Assembly (NCBI RefSeq): GCF_009659625.1
Contig: NZ_VOIW01000004.1
Coordinates: 186,001 to 250,000, forward strand
Source: Pseudomonas haemolytica
Lineage (GTDB): Bacteria > Pseudomonadota > Gammaproteobacteria > Pseudomonadales > Pseudomonadaceae
DNA length: 64,000 nucleotides
Direction of reading: 5' to 3'
Under the pieces are notes generated by a model. That model was not told where the DNA came from. It was given only the letters and a program-made list of their open reading frames with translations, and did no database searches. The position numbers and the translations under genes are program-made. Positions 36,613 to 45,653 of this stretch are shown here, piece after piece. How positions within the stretch are numbered: position 1 is the stretch's first letter; each line of letters begins with the position of its first letter.

Positions 36613-37647
36613 TCAGTGAACCTCGACCACGTCGCCCTGCAACCGCTGCAAAGCATCGGTTACCGGCTGCGGCAATAATTGACGCAGGCAGTTGTAGTGG
36701 CCGAAACGGCAGGTACGGTCAAAGCATGGGCTGCAATCCAGGCCCAGGCGCACCACTTCGACCTTGTCGGCCAAGGGCGGCGTGAAACCCGGGGAAGTTG
36801 AGCCGTATACCGCCACCAGCGGGCGGTTCAGCGCCGCCGCCACATGCATCAGGCCAGAGTCGTTGGACACCACCGAGTCGGCGCAGGACAGCAGGTCGAT
36901 GGCCTCGGCCAGGGACGTGTCGCCACTGAGGTTCACCGCTTCTTCGCGCAGGCCGGGGATCAGGCGCTGGCGAATGTCTTCACCCACCGAATGATCGTTC
37001 TTGGAGCCGAACAACCATACCTGCCAGCCTTCGCGGATCTTGGTCTCGGCGACTTTGGCGTAGTGCTCCGAGGGCCAGCGCTTGGACTCGCCAAACTCCG
37101 CGCCTGGGCACAAGGCCAACACCGGGCGATCCAGGGTCAGGCCGAACTTGGCCAGCGCTGCATCGCGGGTGACCGGATCGATCTGCAAACTGGGGCGTGG
37201 ATACGGCTTGGGCAACTCTGCGCCCGGCTCATACGCCAGGGCCATGAAGCGTTCGATCATCAACGGGTAACGGGCTTTATCCAGCGTGCGTACGTCATTG
37301 AGCAGCACGTAGCGAAACTCGCCGCGCCAGCCGGTGCGCTTGGGGATGCCGGCAAAATACGGCACCAGCGCCGACTTGAGCGAGTTGGGCAACAGGATCG
37401 CCTGGTCGTACTGGCCGGCCATGGATTTGCCAATGCGCCGACGAGTGGCCAGCTCCAGGGCGCCGTGGCCGAGCGGGAAGCTCAAGGCCTTGCGCACCTC
37501 GGGCATGCGCTCGAGGATCGGCCGGCTCCACTCAGGGGCGAGCACGTCGATCTGGCAGTCTGGATAGCGCTGCCGCAGGCACTGGAACAGTGTCTGTGCC
37601 ATCACCATGTCACCGACCCAACTGGGCCCAACGATCAGAATATTCAT
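36613..37647 (-). CDS. waaF: LPS heptosyltransferase II WaaF
   Basis: WaaF adds the second heptose of the inner core. The 344-residue GT9 protein begins MNILIVGPSWVGDMVMAQTL and has the donor motif VVSNDSGLMHVAAALNRPLVAVYGSTSPGF plus a CxPCF.RTCRFGHYNCL segment near the end typical of WaaF. It is the first gene of the coupled series waaF-waaC-waaG-waaP-wapP-wapQ, which runs away from glnE on the same strand. In PAO1 ilvE lies between waaF and glnE; here only 54 bp with a hairpin separate them. Confidence 0.96.
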   Translation of the reverse strand: MNILIVGPSWVGDMVMAQTLFQCLRQRYPDCQIDVLAPEWSRPILERMPEVRKALSFPLGHGALELATRRRIGKSMAGQYDQAILLPNSLKSALVPYFAGIPKRTGWRGEFRYVLLNDVRTLDKARYPLMIERFMALAYEPGAELPKPYPRPSLQIDPVTRDAALAKFGLTLDRPVLALCPGAEFGESKRWPSEHYAKVAETKIREGWQVWLFGSKNDHSVGEDIRQRLIPGLREEAVNLSGDTSLAEAIDLLSCADSVVSNDSGLMHVAAALNRPLVAVYGSTSPGFTPPLADKVEVVRLGLDCSPCFDRTCRFGHYNCLRQLLPQPVTDALQRLQGDVVEVH

Positions 37648-37665
37648 GTAGTTTCCACAAACGAT

Positions 37666-37689
37666 GCGGGGAGGCTTATGCCTCCCCGC
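37666..37689 (-). terminator. Hairpin between glnE and waaF
   Basis: GCGGGGAGGC, a TTAT loop and GCCTCCCCGC form a perfect 10-bp stem downstream of the glnE stop codon and about 20 bp before the waaF start. No uridine tract follows directly, so it may be a weak terminator or an RNA-processing or attenuation site at the head of the core operon. Confidence 0.5.
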
Positions 37690-37701
37690 CCTAATAGTGT
37701 T

Positions 37702-40641
37702 TCAGCTCAAACCCAGCGACTGCCAGATTCGCATCACCTGACGCCGCTCGTCTGCAAATTGATCCCCGGCTACCGTGCCGGCCTCGTTCTGCAAGGCCTG
37801 GCGGTGCGCGGCGGAACGGTAGGCCTTGTACACCTCGCGCAACAAATGGGCATCGGCGGCGGGCATCAGCCCGACCTGCTCCAGGCCCTCCAGGATGCGG
37901 ATATTGTCGGTGTAGCGCAGCAACGATGGATGTTGCGCAGACCACGCCAAAGCCGCGTATTGCACCATAAATTCAATATCGACGATACCTCCGGCGTCCT
38001 GCTTGAGGTCGAACACCGCCGTGGCCTCGAAGGCATTGGCGCCCCTGCCGGCCGTCGTCGCCTTGGTGCCCAGGTTATCGCGCATCTTGGCGCGCATCTC
38101 GCTGACCTCCTGGCGCAACTTGGCCAGGTCCCGTTCACGCCTCAGGACGTTAGCGCGTACTTGCTCGAACGCATGGCCTACATCCTGACTGCCCACCAGC
38201 ACCCGCGCGCGTATCAGGGCCTGATGTTCCCAGGTCCAGGCTTCATTTTGTTGATAGCGGTCGAATGCGCCCAGGGAACTCACCAGCAAGCCGGATGCGC
38301 CGGAAGGTCGCAGGCGCATGTCCACTTCATACAGCTGGCCGGAGTTGGTCTGGGTGGTCAGCAAGTGAATGATCCGCTGGCCCAGGCGCGTGAAGAACTG
38401 CGCGCCGTCAATCGGCTTGGCGCCATCGGTCTCGGCCTGCGGGTCGCCGTCATGGATAAATACCAGGTCCAGGTCCGAACCATGCCCCAGTTCGATACCG
38501 CCGACTTTCCCGTAACCGACAATGATGAACCCAGGATCGCACAGGGTGCCGTCCAGTCGTTGCGGTGAACCGTGGCGCGCCACGGTCTGGCGCCAGGCCA
38601 GGGCCAGCACTTGTTCGAGAATCGCTTCGGCGAGCCAGGTGAGGTAGTCGCTGACCTTCATCAACGGCAGGCTGCCGGCGATTTCCGAGGCGGCCACTCG
38701 CAGGCGGTGCGCCAGCTTGAAATGCCGCAGGGCTTCCATTTGTTGCTCAAGGTCATCTTCGGGAATGCGCGTAAGGCGTTCGCGCAGCTCGGCGGCCAGT
38801 TCCGGCGCCAGCGGCGGCTTGAACAGGCGGCCTTCGTTGAGCAATTCATCCAGCAACAACGGGAAACGGGTGATCTGCTCGGCGATCCATGGGCTGGCGG
38901 CGCACAGGGTCAGCAGGCGGCGCAGGGCGTCCGGGTTCTCGGTGAGCAACACCAGGTAGGCCGAACGCCGGGCGACGGCTTCCACCAAGGGCAACACGCG
39001 CTCCAGCACCAGGTCTGGATTCGCGTGCTCGACGGCCTGGGCCAGCAAGCGCGGGATAAACGCGTCCAAGCGTTCCCGGCCCAGGCGCTGCATGGCGCGC
39101 AGTTGCGGGCTGCCGCGCAGGCCGGCCAGGGCTTTGAGGGCCTTGGGCGCATCGGTGAAACCGCCTTCGGTCAGTTGTCGGCAAGCGGCGTCTTCATCCT
39201 GGGACTCTTCCCACAACGGCAGCCACTCGCCACCGACGACCAGTTCGCTTTCTTCGCCTTCTTCTTCATCCGGGTCGGCAATCACCTGGCGGAAGTGCCA
39301 GTCCACGCGACCACGCCAGTACATCAAACGTTCGTGGAACGCGGCCCAGTCACTAAAGCCCAGCATGAAGGCGATACGCGCCTGGTCTTCGGGGCTGTCT
39401 GGCAGCATTTGCGTCTGGCGGTCGGCAATCGCCTGGATGGCATGTTCGGTGTAGCGCAGGAATTCGTAGCCATTGCGCAGCTCGGTAATCACCGCCGCCG
39501 GCAGGTAGCCCTGGCCCTCCAGGGTGCCGAGCACGTTCAACAGCGGACGCTGTTGCAGGCTGAGGTCGCGGCCACCGTGGATCAATTGAAACGCCTGGGC
39601 GATAAATTCCACCTCACGAATGCCGCCCGAGCCCAGCTTGATATTGTCGGCCATGCCCTTGCGTCGTACTTCCTGCTGGATCAACTGCTTCATGGTGCGC
39701 AGCGCTTCGATCGCCGAGAAGTCGAGGTAGCGGCGATACACAAACGGTCGCAGCAGATCCAGCAATTGCGCGCCGGCTACTTGATCGCCGGCCACCACGC
39801 GCGCCTTGATCATGGCGTAGCGTTCCCAATCCCGGCCCTGGTCTTGGTAATACTGCTCCAGCGCGTTGAAGCTGAGCACCAGAGCGCCGGCCGAGCCGTA
39901 GGGACGCAAGCGCATATCCACGCGAAAGACAAAGCCGTCGACGGTCATCGGGTCGAGAGCCTTGATCAATTTTTGACCAAGGCGGATAAAAAACTCCTGG
40001 TTATCCAGTGAGCGCTTCACGCCTATCGTTTCGCCGCCTTCGGGGTAGGCGAAGATCAGGTCGATATCCGACGACAGGTTCAATTCCACGGCACCGAGCT
40101 TGCCCATGCCCAGGATAACCATGTGCTGGGCTTCACCGCTGCGTCGCCCGGTGGGTGTGCCGAACTGGGCGCAGTGGCGCTGGTACAACCATTGATAGGC
40201 CTGATCGATGCAGGCGTCGGCCATATCAGAAAGGTCGCGACAGGTTTGCACCAGATCGGCCTGGCGAGTCAGGTCGCGCCAGATGATGCGCACCTGCTGG
40301 CGCGTACGCTGGCGACGCAGTACGCGGCCCAACTCATCTTCTGTTTCGGCCTGTTGCACGGCACCGGCAATCTGGCTGCACAGCTCGCCGGGCGCAAAGC
40401 CTCGGTCCAGCTCGCCCCAGGCCACCAGCTCGAGCAACATCAAAGGGTCACGAACACTCTGTTCAATGACGAAATCACTGGCGGCGCACACGCGGGCGAA
40501 GTCGGCCCACCGTTGCGGCGTCCACGCAGAAAGGCCATGATCGTCGCCCAGCGCGGCCACTGCGTCACGAAATGACTGCTCGGCCCGGCTGGCGTAAGGC
40601 AAGAGAATGGCCGGCAGTTCGGCCAGCGTTGGAAGGCTCAT
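37702..40641 (-). CDS. glnE: Glutamine synthetase adenylyltransferase / adenylyl-removing enzyme
   Basis: GlnE adenylylates and deadenylylates glutamine synthetase under PII control. The 979-residue protein has two nucleotidyltransferase domains, each with the double-Asp signature: NLSSDIDLIFAYPEGG in the N-terminal half (deadenylylase) and GHGSDLDLVFIHDGD in the C-terminal half (adenylyltransferase), joined by a helical regulatory region with a long acidic stretch (DPDEEEGEESELV). The length is typical. It is divergent from aceE across about 380 bp. Confidence 0.96.
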   Translation of the reverse strand: MSLPTLAELPAILLPYASRAEQSFRDAVAALGDDHGLSAWTPQRWADFARVCAASDFVIEQSVRDPLMLLELVAWGELDRGFAPGELCSQIAGAVQQAETEDELGRVLRRQRTRQQVRIIWRDLTRQADLVQTCRDLSDMADACIDQAYQWLYQRHCAQFGTPTGRRSGEAQHMVILGMGKLGAVELNLSSDIDLIFAYPEGGETIGVKRSLDNQEFFIRLGQKLIKALDPMTVDGFVFRVDMRLRPYGSAGALVLSFNALEQYYQDQGRDWERYAMIKARVVAGDQVAGAQLLDLLRPFVYRRYLDFSAIEALRTMKQLIQQEVRRKGMADNIKLGSGGIREVEFIAQAFQLIHGGRDLSLQQRPLLNVLGTLEGQGYLPAAVITELRNGYEFLRYTEHAIQAIADRQTQMLPDSPEDQARIAFMLGFSDWAAFHERLMYWRGRVDWHFRQVIADPDEEEGEESELVVGGEWLPLWEESQDEDAACRQLTEGGFTDAPKALKALAGLRGSPQLRAMQRLGRERLDAFIPRLLAQAVEHANPDLVLERVLPLVEAVARRSAYLVLLTENPDALRRLLTLCAASPWIAEQITRFPLLLDELLNEGRLFKPPLAPELAAELRERLTRIPEDDLEQQMEALRHFKLAHRLRVAASEIAGSLPLMKVSDYLTWLAEAILEQVLALAWRQTVARHGSPQRLDGTLCDPGFIIVGYGKVGGIELGHGSDLDLVFIHDGDPQAETDGAKPIDGAQFFTRLGQRIIHLLTTQTNSGQLYEVDMRLRPSGASGLLVSSLGAFDRYQQNEAWTWEHQALIRARVLVGSQDVGHAFEQVRANVLRRERDLAKLRQEVSEMRAKMRDNLGTKATTAGRGANAFEATAVFDLKQDAGGIVDIEFMVQYAALAWSAQHPSLLRYTDNIRILEGLEQVGLMPAADAHLLREVYKAYRSAAHRQALQNEAGTVAGDQFADERRQVMRIWQSLGLS

Positions 40642-40847
40642 GGTCTATCCTTGTGCGGCGCGTAATTGGCCTGTGGCTGTGAACGCAAGAACCGCGCCCG
40701 GTGATGGACTGTCGAACAAAGGTTATAAATAGCTGAAATTAAATTAATCTTGGCAGACAGCATCAAACTTTCACCTTTTCTTGTTCGCAAAAGATCAACA
40801 ATAACGATTATGCTCACCAGCCAGACCGAGCCATACGCTCAGTCTTG

Positions 40848-40862
40848 TGTAGTTTTACTACT
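40848..40862. promoter_or_regulatory. Palindromic operator-like site 1 upstream of aceE
   Basis: TGTAGTTTTACTACT is a near-perfect TGTAGT-N3-ACTACA dyad (last base differs). With site 2 it also forms a 14-bp perfect inverted repeat. The dyad shape resembles HexR or FadR/PdhR-type GntR operators, but no regulator can be named from the sequence. Confidence 0.65.
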
Positions 40863-40899
40863 CGTATATACATTCGAAAGGCTGAAATGGCCGACGATT

Positions 40900-40914
40900 T
40901 GTAGTAAAACTACA
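40900..40914. promoter_or_regulatory. Palindromic operator-like site 2 upstream of aceE
   Basis: TGTAGTAAAACTACA is a perfect dyad centred at 40907, 52 bp from the centre of site 1, close to five helical turns. It lies about 110 bp upstream of the aceE start. Confidence 0.7.
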
Positions 40915-41024
40915 GGACGCCGAAGCAACCTTCGGCCATCCAAGAATTTATGTCGTCTGCCCACAAGGCCAGTCGCAAACTTCAGGCAACCGATTCTGGT
41001 AGCCTTTCCGCCCTGGAGCAAGCC

Positions 41025-43670
41025 ATGCAAGACCTCGATCCCGTCGAAACCCAGGAATGGCTGGACGCCCTGGAATCGGTTCTCGACAAAGAAGGCGAAG
41101 ACCGTGCTCACTACCTGATGACCCGTATGGGCGAACTCGCGACCCGCAGCGGCTCGCAACTGCCCTACGCCATCACCACGCCGTACCGCAACACCATCCC
41201 CGTTACCCACGAAGCACGCATGCCTGGCGACCTGTTCATGGAACGCCGCATTCGCTCGCTGGTACGTTGGAACGCCATGGCGATGGTAATGCGCACGAAC
41301 TTGAAAGATTCTGACCTGGGCGGTCACATCTCCAGCTTCGCTTCCAGCGCAACCCTGTATGACATCGGCTTCAACTACTTCTTCCAGGCCCCGACCGACG
41401 AACACGGCGGCGACCTGATCTACTTCCAGGGCCACACCTCGCCAGGCGTCTACGCCCGTGCGTTCATGGAAGGTCGCATCAGCGAAGAGCAAATGAACAA
41501 CTTCCGCCAGGAAGTCGACGGTCAGGGCCTGTCGTCCTACCCGCACCCTTGGCTGATGCCTGATTTCTGGCAGTTCCCGACCGTTTCCATGGGCCTTGGC
41601 CCGATCCAGGCGATCTACCAGGCGCGCTTCATGAAGTACCTGGAAGCCCGTGGCTTCATCCCGGAAGGCAAGCAGAAAGTCTGGTGCTTCCTGGGCGACG
41701 GCGAGTGCGACGAGCCGGAATCCCTGGGTGCCATCTCCCTGGCCGGCCGCGAGAAGCTGGACAACCTGATCTTCGTCATCAACTGCAACCTGCAGCGCCT
41801 CGACGGCCCGGTTCGCGGCAACGGCAAGATCATCCAGGAACTCGAAGGCGTGTTCCGTGGCGCCCAGTGGAACGTGACCAAGGTCATCTGGGGCCGTTTC
41901 TGGGACCCACTGCTGGCCAAGGACGTCGACGGCATCCTGCAACGTCGCATGGACGAAGTCATCGACGGCGAGTACCAGAACTACAAGGCCAAGGACGGTG
42001 CGTTCGTTCGCGAGCACTTCTTCAACACGCCTGAACTCAAGGCGATGGTTGCCGACCTGTCCGACGACGAGATCTGGAAACTCAACCGTGGCGGCCACGA
42101 CCCGTACAAGGTCTACGCGGCGTACCACGAAGCGGTCAACCACAAAGAACAACCTACCGTCATCCTGGCCAAGACCATCAAGGGTTATGGCACCGGTGCC
42201 GGCGAAGCGAAGAACACCGCGCACAACACCAAGAAAGTCGATGTCGACAGCCTGAAGTTGTTCCGCGACCGCTTCGATATCCCGGTCAAGGACGAAGAGC
42301 TGGAGAACCTGCCGTTCTTCAAGCCAGAACCAAACAGCGCCGAAGCCCGCTACCTGAGCGAGCGTCGCACTGCACTGGGCGGTTTCGTGCCACAGCGCCG
42401 TGCCAACAGCTTCAGCGTACCGACGCCGGACCTGAGCACCCTCAAGGCAATCCTTGACGGCTCGGGCGACCGTGAGATCTCCACCACCATGGCCTTCGTG
42501 CGGATCCTCGCGCAACTGGTCAAGGACAAGGACATCGGCCCGCGCATCGTCCCGATCATCCCGGACGAAGCCCGTACCTTCGGTATGGAAGGCATGTTCC
42601 GTCAGTTGGGCATCTACTCTTCAGTCGGCCAGCTCTACGAGCCAGTCGATAAAGACCAGGTGATGTTCTACAAGGAAGACAAGAAGGGCCAGATCCTCGA
42701 AGAAGGCATCAACGAAGCGGGCGCCATGAGCTCCTTCATCGCTGCCGGTACTTCGTACTCCAGCCACAACCAGCCGATGCTGCCGTTCTACATCTTCTAC
42801 TCGATGTTCGGCTTCCAGCGTATCGGCGACCTGGCTTGGGCAGCAGGCGACAGCCGTACCCGTGGCTTCCTGATCGGCGGTACCGCCGGCCGTACCACGT
42901 TGAACGGCGAAGGCCTGCAACACGAAGACGGTCACAGCCACATCCTGGCTGCCACCATCCCGAACTGCCGCACCTTTGATCCAACCTACGGCTATGAGCT
43001 GGCGGTGATCATCCAGGACGGCATGAAGAAGATGACCGAAGAGCAGCAGGACGTTTTCTACTACATCACCGTGATGAACGAGTCCTACCAGCAGCCTGCC
43101 ATGCCGGCCGGCGTGGAAGAAGGCATCATCAAGGGCATGTACCTGCTCGAAGAAGACACCAAGGAAGCGGCACACCACGTACAACTGATGGGCTCCGGCA
43201 CCATCCTGCGTGAAGTGCGTGAAGCGGCGAAGATCCTGCGTGACGAGTTCAACGTCGGCGCCGACGTGTGGAGCGTTACCAGCTTCAACGAACTACGTCG
43301 CGACGGCCTGGCCGTAGAGCGCAGCAACCGCCTGCACCCAGGCCAGAAGCCTGCGCTGAGCTACGTCGAAGAGTGCCTGGCAGGCCGTAAGGGTCCAGTC
43401 ATCGCCTCTACCGACTACATGAAACTGTTTGCTGAACAAATTCGCCAGTGGGTCCCGTCCAAAGAATTCAAAGTCCTGGGCACCGATGGTTTCGGCCGCA
43501 GTGACAGCCGCAAGAAGCTGCGTCACTTCTTCGAAGTCGACCGTCACTTCGTGGTGTTGGCAGCCCTGGAAGCCTTGGCTGACCGTGGTGAGATCGAACC
43601 TAAGGTAGTGGCTGACGCTATCGTCAAGTTCGGGATCAACCCGGAAAAACGCAACCCACTGGACTGCTGA
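41025..43670 (+). CDS. aceE: Pyruvate dehydrogenase E1 component
   Basis: AceE decarboxylates pyruvate with thiamine diphosphate and passes the acetyl group to lipoyl-AceF. The 881-residue homodimeric E1 carries the ThDP motif GDGECDEPESLGAISLA ending in INCN, and the usual ITTPYRNTIPV and FMKYLEARGF regions. I chose the ATG at MQDLDPVETQEW, with GGAG ten bases upstream, matching the Pseudomonas family; the in-frame ATG 40950 lacks a Shine-Dalgarno. It is followed by aceF after 11 bp, and the two palindromes upstream suggest repressor control. Confidence 0.96.
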   Translation: MQDLDPVETQEWLDALESVLDKEGEDRAHYLMTRMGELATRSGSQLPYAITTPYRNTIPVTHEARMPGDLFMERRIRSLVRWNAMAMVMRTNLKDSDLGGHISSFASSATLYDIGFNYFFQAPTDEHGGDLIYFQGHTSPGVYARAFMEGRISEEQMNNFRQEVDGQGLSSYPHPWLMPDFWQFPTVSMGLGPIQAIYQARFMKYLEARGFIPEGKQKVWCFLGDGECDEPESLGAISLAGREKLDNLIFVINCNLQRLDGPVRGNGKIIQELEGVFRGAQWNVTKVIWGRFWDPLLAKDVDGILQRRMDEVIDGEYQNYKAKDGAFVREHFFNTPELKAMVADLSDDEIWKLNRGGHDPYKVYAAYHEAVNHKEQPTVILAKTIKGYGTGAGEAKNTAHNTKKVDVDSLKLFRDRFDIPVKDEELENLPFFKPEPNSAEARYLSERRTALGGFVPQRRANSFSVPTPDLSTLKAILDGSGDREISTTMAFVRILAQLVKDKDIGPRIVPIIPDEARTFGMEGMFRQLGIYSSVGQLYEPVDKDQVMFYKEDKKGQILEEGINEAGAMSSFIAAGTSYSSHNQPMLPFYIFYSMFGFQRIGDLAWAAGDSRTRGFLIGGTAGRTTLNGEGLQHEDGHSHILAATIPNCRTFDPTYGYELAVIIQDGMKKMTEEQQDVFYYITVMNESYQQPAMPAGVEEGIIKGMYLLEEDTKEAAHHVQLMGSGTILREVREAAKILRDEFNVGADVWSVTSFNELRRDGLAVERSNRLHPGQKPALSYVEECLAGRKGPVIASTDYMKLFAEQIRQWVPSKEFKVLGTDGFGRSDSRKKLRHFFEVDRHFVVLAALEALADRGEIEPKVVADAIVKFGINPEKRNPLDC

Positions 43671-43681
43671 GGAGATTTTTT

Positions 43682-45322
43682 GTGAGCGAACTCATTCGCG
43701 TACCTGACATCGGCAGCGGTGAAGGTGAAGTAATCGAGCTGTTTGTGAAGGTCGGCGACACCGTCGAAGCCGACCAGAGCATCCTGACCCTTGAGTCGGA
43801 CAAGGCGAGCATGGAAATCCCTGCTCCCAAGGCCGGTGTGGTCAAGAGCCTGAAAGTGAAGCTGGGCGACCGCCTGAAAGAAGGCGACGAACTGCTGGAG
43901 CTGGAAATCGAAGGCGCCGCTGATGCGGCCCCTGCGGCGGAGGCTCCTGCTGCCGCGGCTGCACCCGCGCCTGCTGAAAAGCCAGCCGAAGCGCCTGCCG
44001 CTCCGGCTGCTGCACCGGCCGCCGCGACTGTCCAGGACATTCATGTCCCGGACATCGGTTCGTCGGGCAAGGCCAAGATCATCGAGCTGCTGGTCAAGGT
44101 CGGCGACACCGTCGAAGCCGACCAGTCGCTGATCACCCTGGAGTCCGACAAGGCTTCCATGGAGATCCCATCGCCGGCTGCCGGCGTGGTGGAAAGCATC
44201 GCGGTCAAGCTGGAAGACGAAGTCGGCACCGGTGACTTCATCCTCAAGCTGAAAGTACAAGGCGCTGCGCCTGCCGCCGCTCCAGCAGCGGCTGCTGCTC
44301 CGGCTGCCAAGGCTGAAGCTGCTCCGGCCGCTGCCGCGCCTGCACCCGCTGCAAAAGCCGAGGCCACTGCGGCCCCTGCTGCTGCCGCACCTGCGCCAAG
44401 CGGTGCCAAGGTTCACGCAGGCCCAGCCGTGCGTCAGTTGGCCCGCGAGTTCGGCGTTGAGCTGAGCGCAGTGGCTGCCAGCGGTCCTCACGGCCGTGTG
44501 CTGAAAGAAGACGTACAGGTTTACGTCAAAGCCATGATGAACAAAGCCAAGGAAGCGCCGGCTGCCGGTGGCGCTACCGGTGGCTCGGGCATTCCGCCGA
44601 TCCGTACCGTGGATTTCAGCCGCTTCGGCGAAACCGAAGAAGTGCCGATGACCCGCCTGATGCAAATCGGCGCGGCAGGTCTGCACGCCAGTTGGCTGAA
44701 CATCCCGCACGTGACTCAGTTCGACCAGGCCGATATCACCGACCTGGAAGCTTTCCGCGTTGCGCAGAAAGCCGTGGCCGAAAAGGCCGGCGTGAAACTG
44801 ACCGTGCTGCCACTGCTGCTCAAGGCCTGTGCACACCTGCTCAAGGAACTGCCGGACTTCAACAGCTCGCTGGCGCCAAGCGGCAAGGCGATCATTCGCA
44901 AGAAGTACGTGCACATCGGCTTTGCGGTCGATACCCCGGATGGCCTGCTGGTACCGGTCATCAAGAACGTCGACCAGAAGAGCCTGTTGCAGCTCGCTGC
45001 TGAAGCGGCTGCGCTGGCTGCCAAGGCCCGCGACAAGAAGCTCACCCCGGACGACATGCAGGGCGCTTGCTTCACCATCTCCAGCCTCGGTCACATTGGC
45101 GGCACTGGCTTCACGCCAATCGTCAACGCGCCGGAAGTGGCGATCCTGGGCGTTTCCAAGGCCACCATCCAGCCTGTGTGGGACGGTAAAGCGTTCCAGC
45201 CCAAGCTGATGCTGCCACTGTCGCTGTCCTACGATCACCGTGTGATCAACGGCGCCGCAGCGGCACGCTTCACCCAGCGCCTGAGCCAGTTGCTGAACGA
45301 CATCCGCACCATCCTGCTGTAA
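43682..45322 (+). CDS. aceF: Pyruvate dehydrogenase E2, dihydrolipoamide acetyltransferase
   Basis: AceF forms the core of the pyruvate dehydrogenase complex and transfers acetyl to CoA. The 546-residue protein has two lipoyl domains (DKASMEIP with Lys41 and Lys157), Ala/Pro-rich flexible linkers after each, a peripheral-subunit-binding domain (HAGPAVRQLAREFGVEL, residues about 243-285) and the catalytic domain with SYDHRVINGAAAARF (His519, Asn523). The start codon is GTG, seven bases after GAGGAG. Two lipoyl domains rather than three is usual for Pseudomonas. No E3 gene is adjacent. Confidence 0.97.
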   Translation: MSELIRVPDIGSGEGEVIELFVKVGDTVEADQSILTLESDKASMEIPAPKAGVVKSLKVKLGDRLKEGDELLELEIEGAADAAPAAEAPAAAAAPAPAEKPAEAPAAPAAAPAAATVQDIHVPDIGSSGKAKIIELLVKVGDTVEADQSLITLESDKASMEIPSPAAGVVESIAVKLEDEVGTGDFILKLKVQGAAPAAAPAAAAAPAAKAEAAPAAAAPAPAAKAEATAAPAAAAPAPSGAKVHAGPAVRQLAREFGVELSAVAASGPHGRVLKEDVQVYVKAMMNKAKEAPAAGGATGGSGIPPIRTVDFSRFGETEEVPMTRLMQIGAAGLHASWLNIPHVTQFDQADITDLEAFRVAQKAVAEKAGVKLTVLPLLLKACAHLLKELPDFNSSLAPSGKAIIRKKYVHIGFAVDTPDGLLVPVIKNVDQKSLLQLAAEAAALAAKARDKKLTPDDMQGACFTISSLGHIGGTGFTPIVNAPEVAILGVSKATIQPVWDGKAFQPKLMLPLSLSYDHRVINGAAAARFTQRLSQLLNDIRTILL

Positions 45323-45327
45323 GCCGC

Positions 45328-45355
45328 AGGGCCTTCCTTTCACCGGGAAGGCCCC
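45328..45355 (+). terminator. Hairpin after aceF
   Basis: AGGGCCTTCC and GGAAGGCCCCT form a strong stem 5 bp after the aceF stop codon, without a clear uridine tract. It may stabilise the 3' end. Confidence 0.5.
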
Positions 45356-45393
45356 TGCCGCAGCGATTTCCGAGCGCCACGCTCGTACCTCAA

Positions 45394-45420
45394 CCCCGCC
45401 ACTTGGCGGGGCTTTTTTTG
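45394..45420 (+). terminator. Rho-independent terminator of aceEF
   Basis: CCCCGCC, an ACTT loop and GGCGGGG are followed by CTTTTTTTG, the classical stem plus uridine tract. Confidence 0.88.
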
Positions 45421-45653
45421 CCAGCAATTTGCAGGAGCGAGCCTCCTCGCCACACACAGGGGCGTCGAGCATGCCTCAATAACCACCGATCACCCCGATT
45501 GCAGAAATCCTCCACACCGCCGATAACCCCCTTATAGCACTTAGCCTTCATCCTCTCTTGTCAGTGCGTGCTGCATGATGCAACCTTGCCGCAGGCGACA
45601 GTAAAGAGGGCGAGAGCCCAGCGCAGTGCGCAATTTTCCAAGCGAGTTTCCCC
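45421..45653. other. aceF-dipA intergenic region
   Basis: After the terminator there are about 230 bp with no recognisable gene. A degenerate REP half (GGAGCGAGCCTCCTCG) lies near 45433. I saw no convincing promoter or operator for the downstream gene. Confidence 0.4.

Larger units (their letters stand above)
40642..41024. other. glnE-aceE divergent regulatory region
   Basis: This 383-bp gap is clearly AT-richer than its surroundings. It contains the paired palindromes at 40848-40862 and 40900-40914 and must hold the glnE and aceE promoters. An in-frame ATG at 40950 would extend AceE by 25 residues but lacks a ribosome site. I found no RNA gene here. Confidence 0.6.

Noticed and set aside
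40950..41024. A 25-residue N-terminal extension of AceE
   Set aside because: The frame is open from ATG 40950, but there is no Shine-Dalgarno there, while the ATG at 41025 has GGAG and matches the family start.
43920..44400. Ala/Pro repeats in aceF as a possible unstable repeat
   Set aside because: They are the normal flexible linkers between lipoyl, binding and catalytic domains of E2 enzymes.
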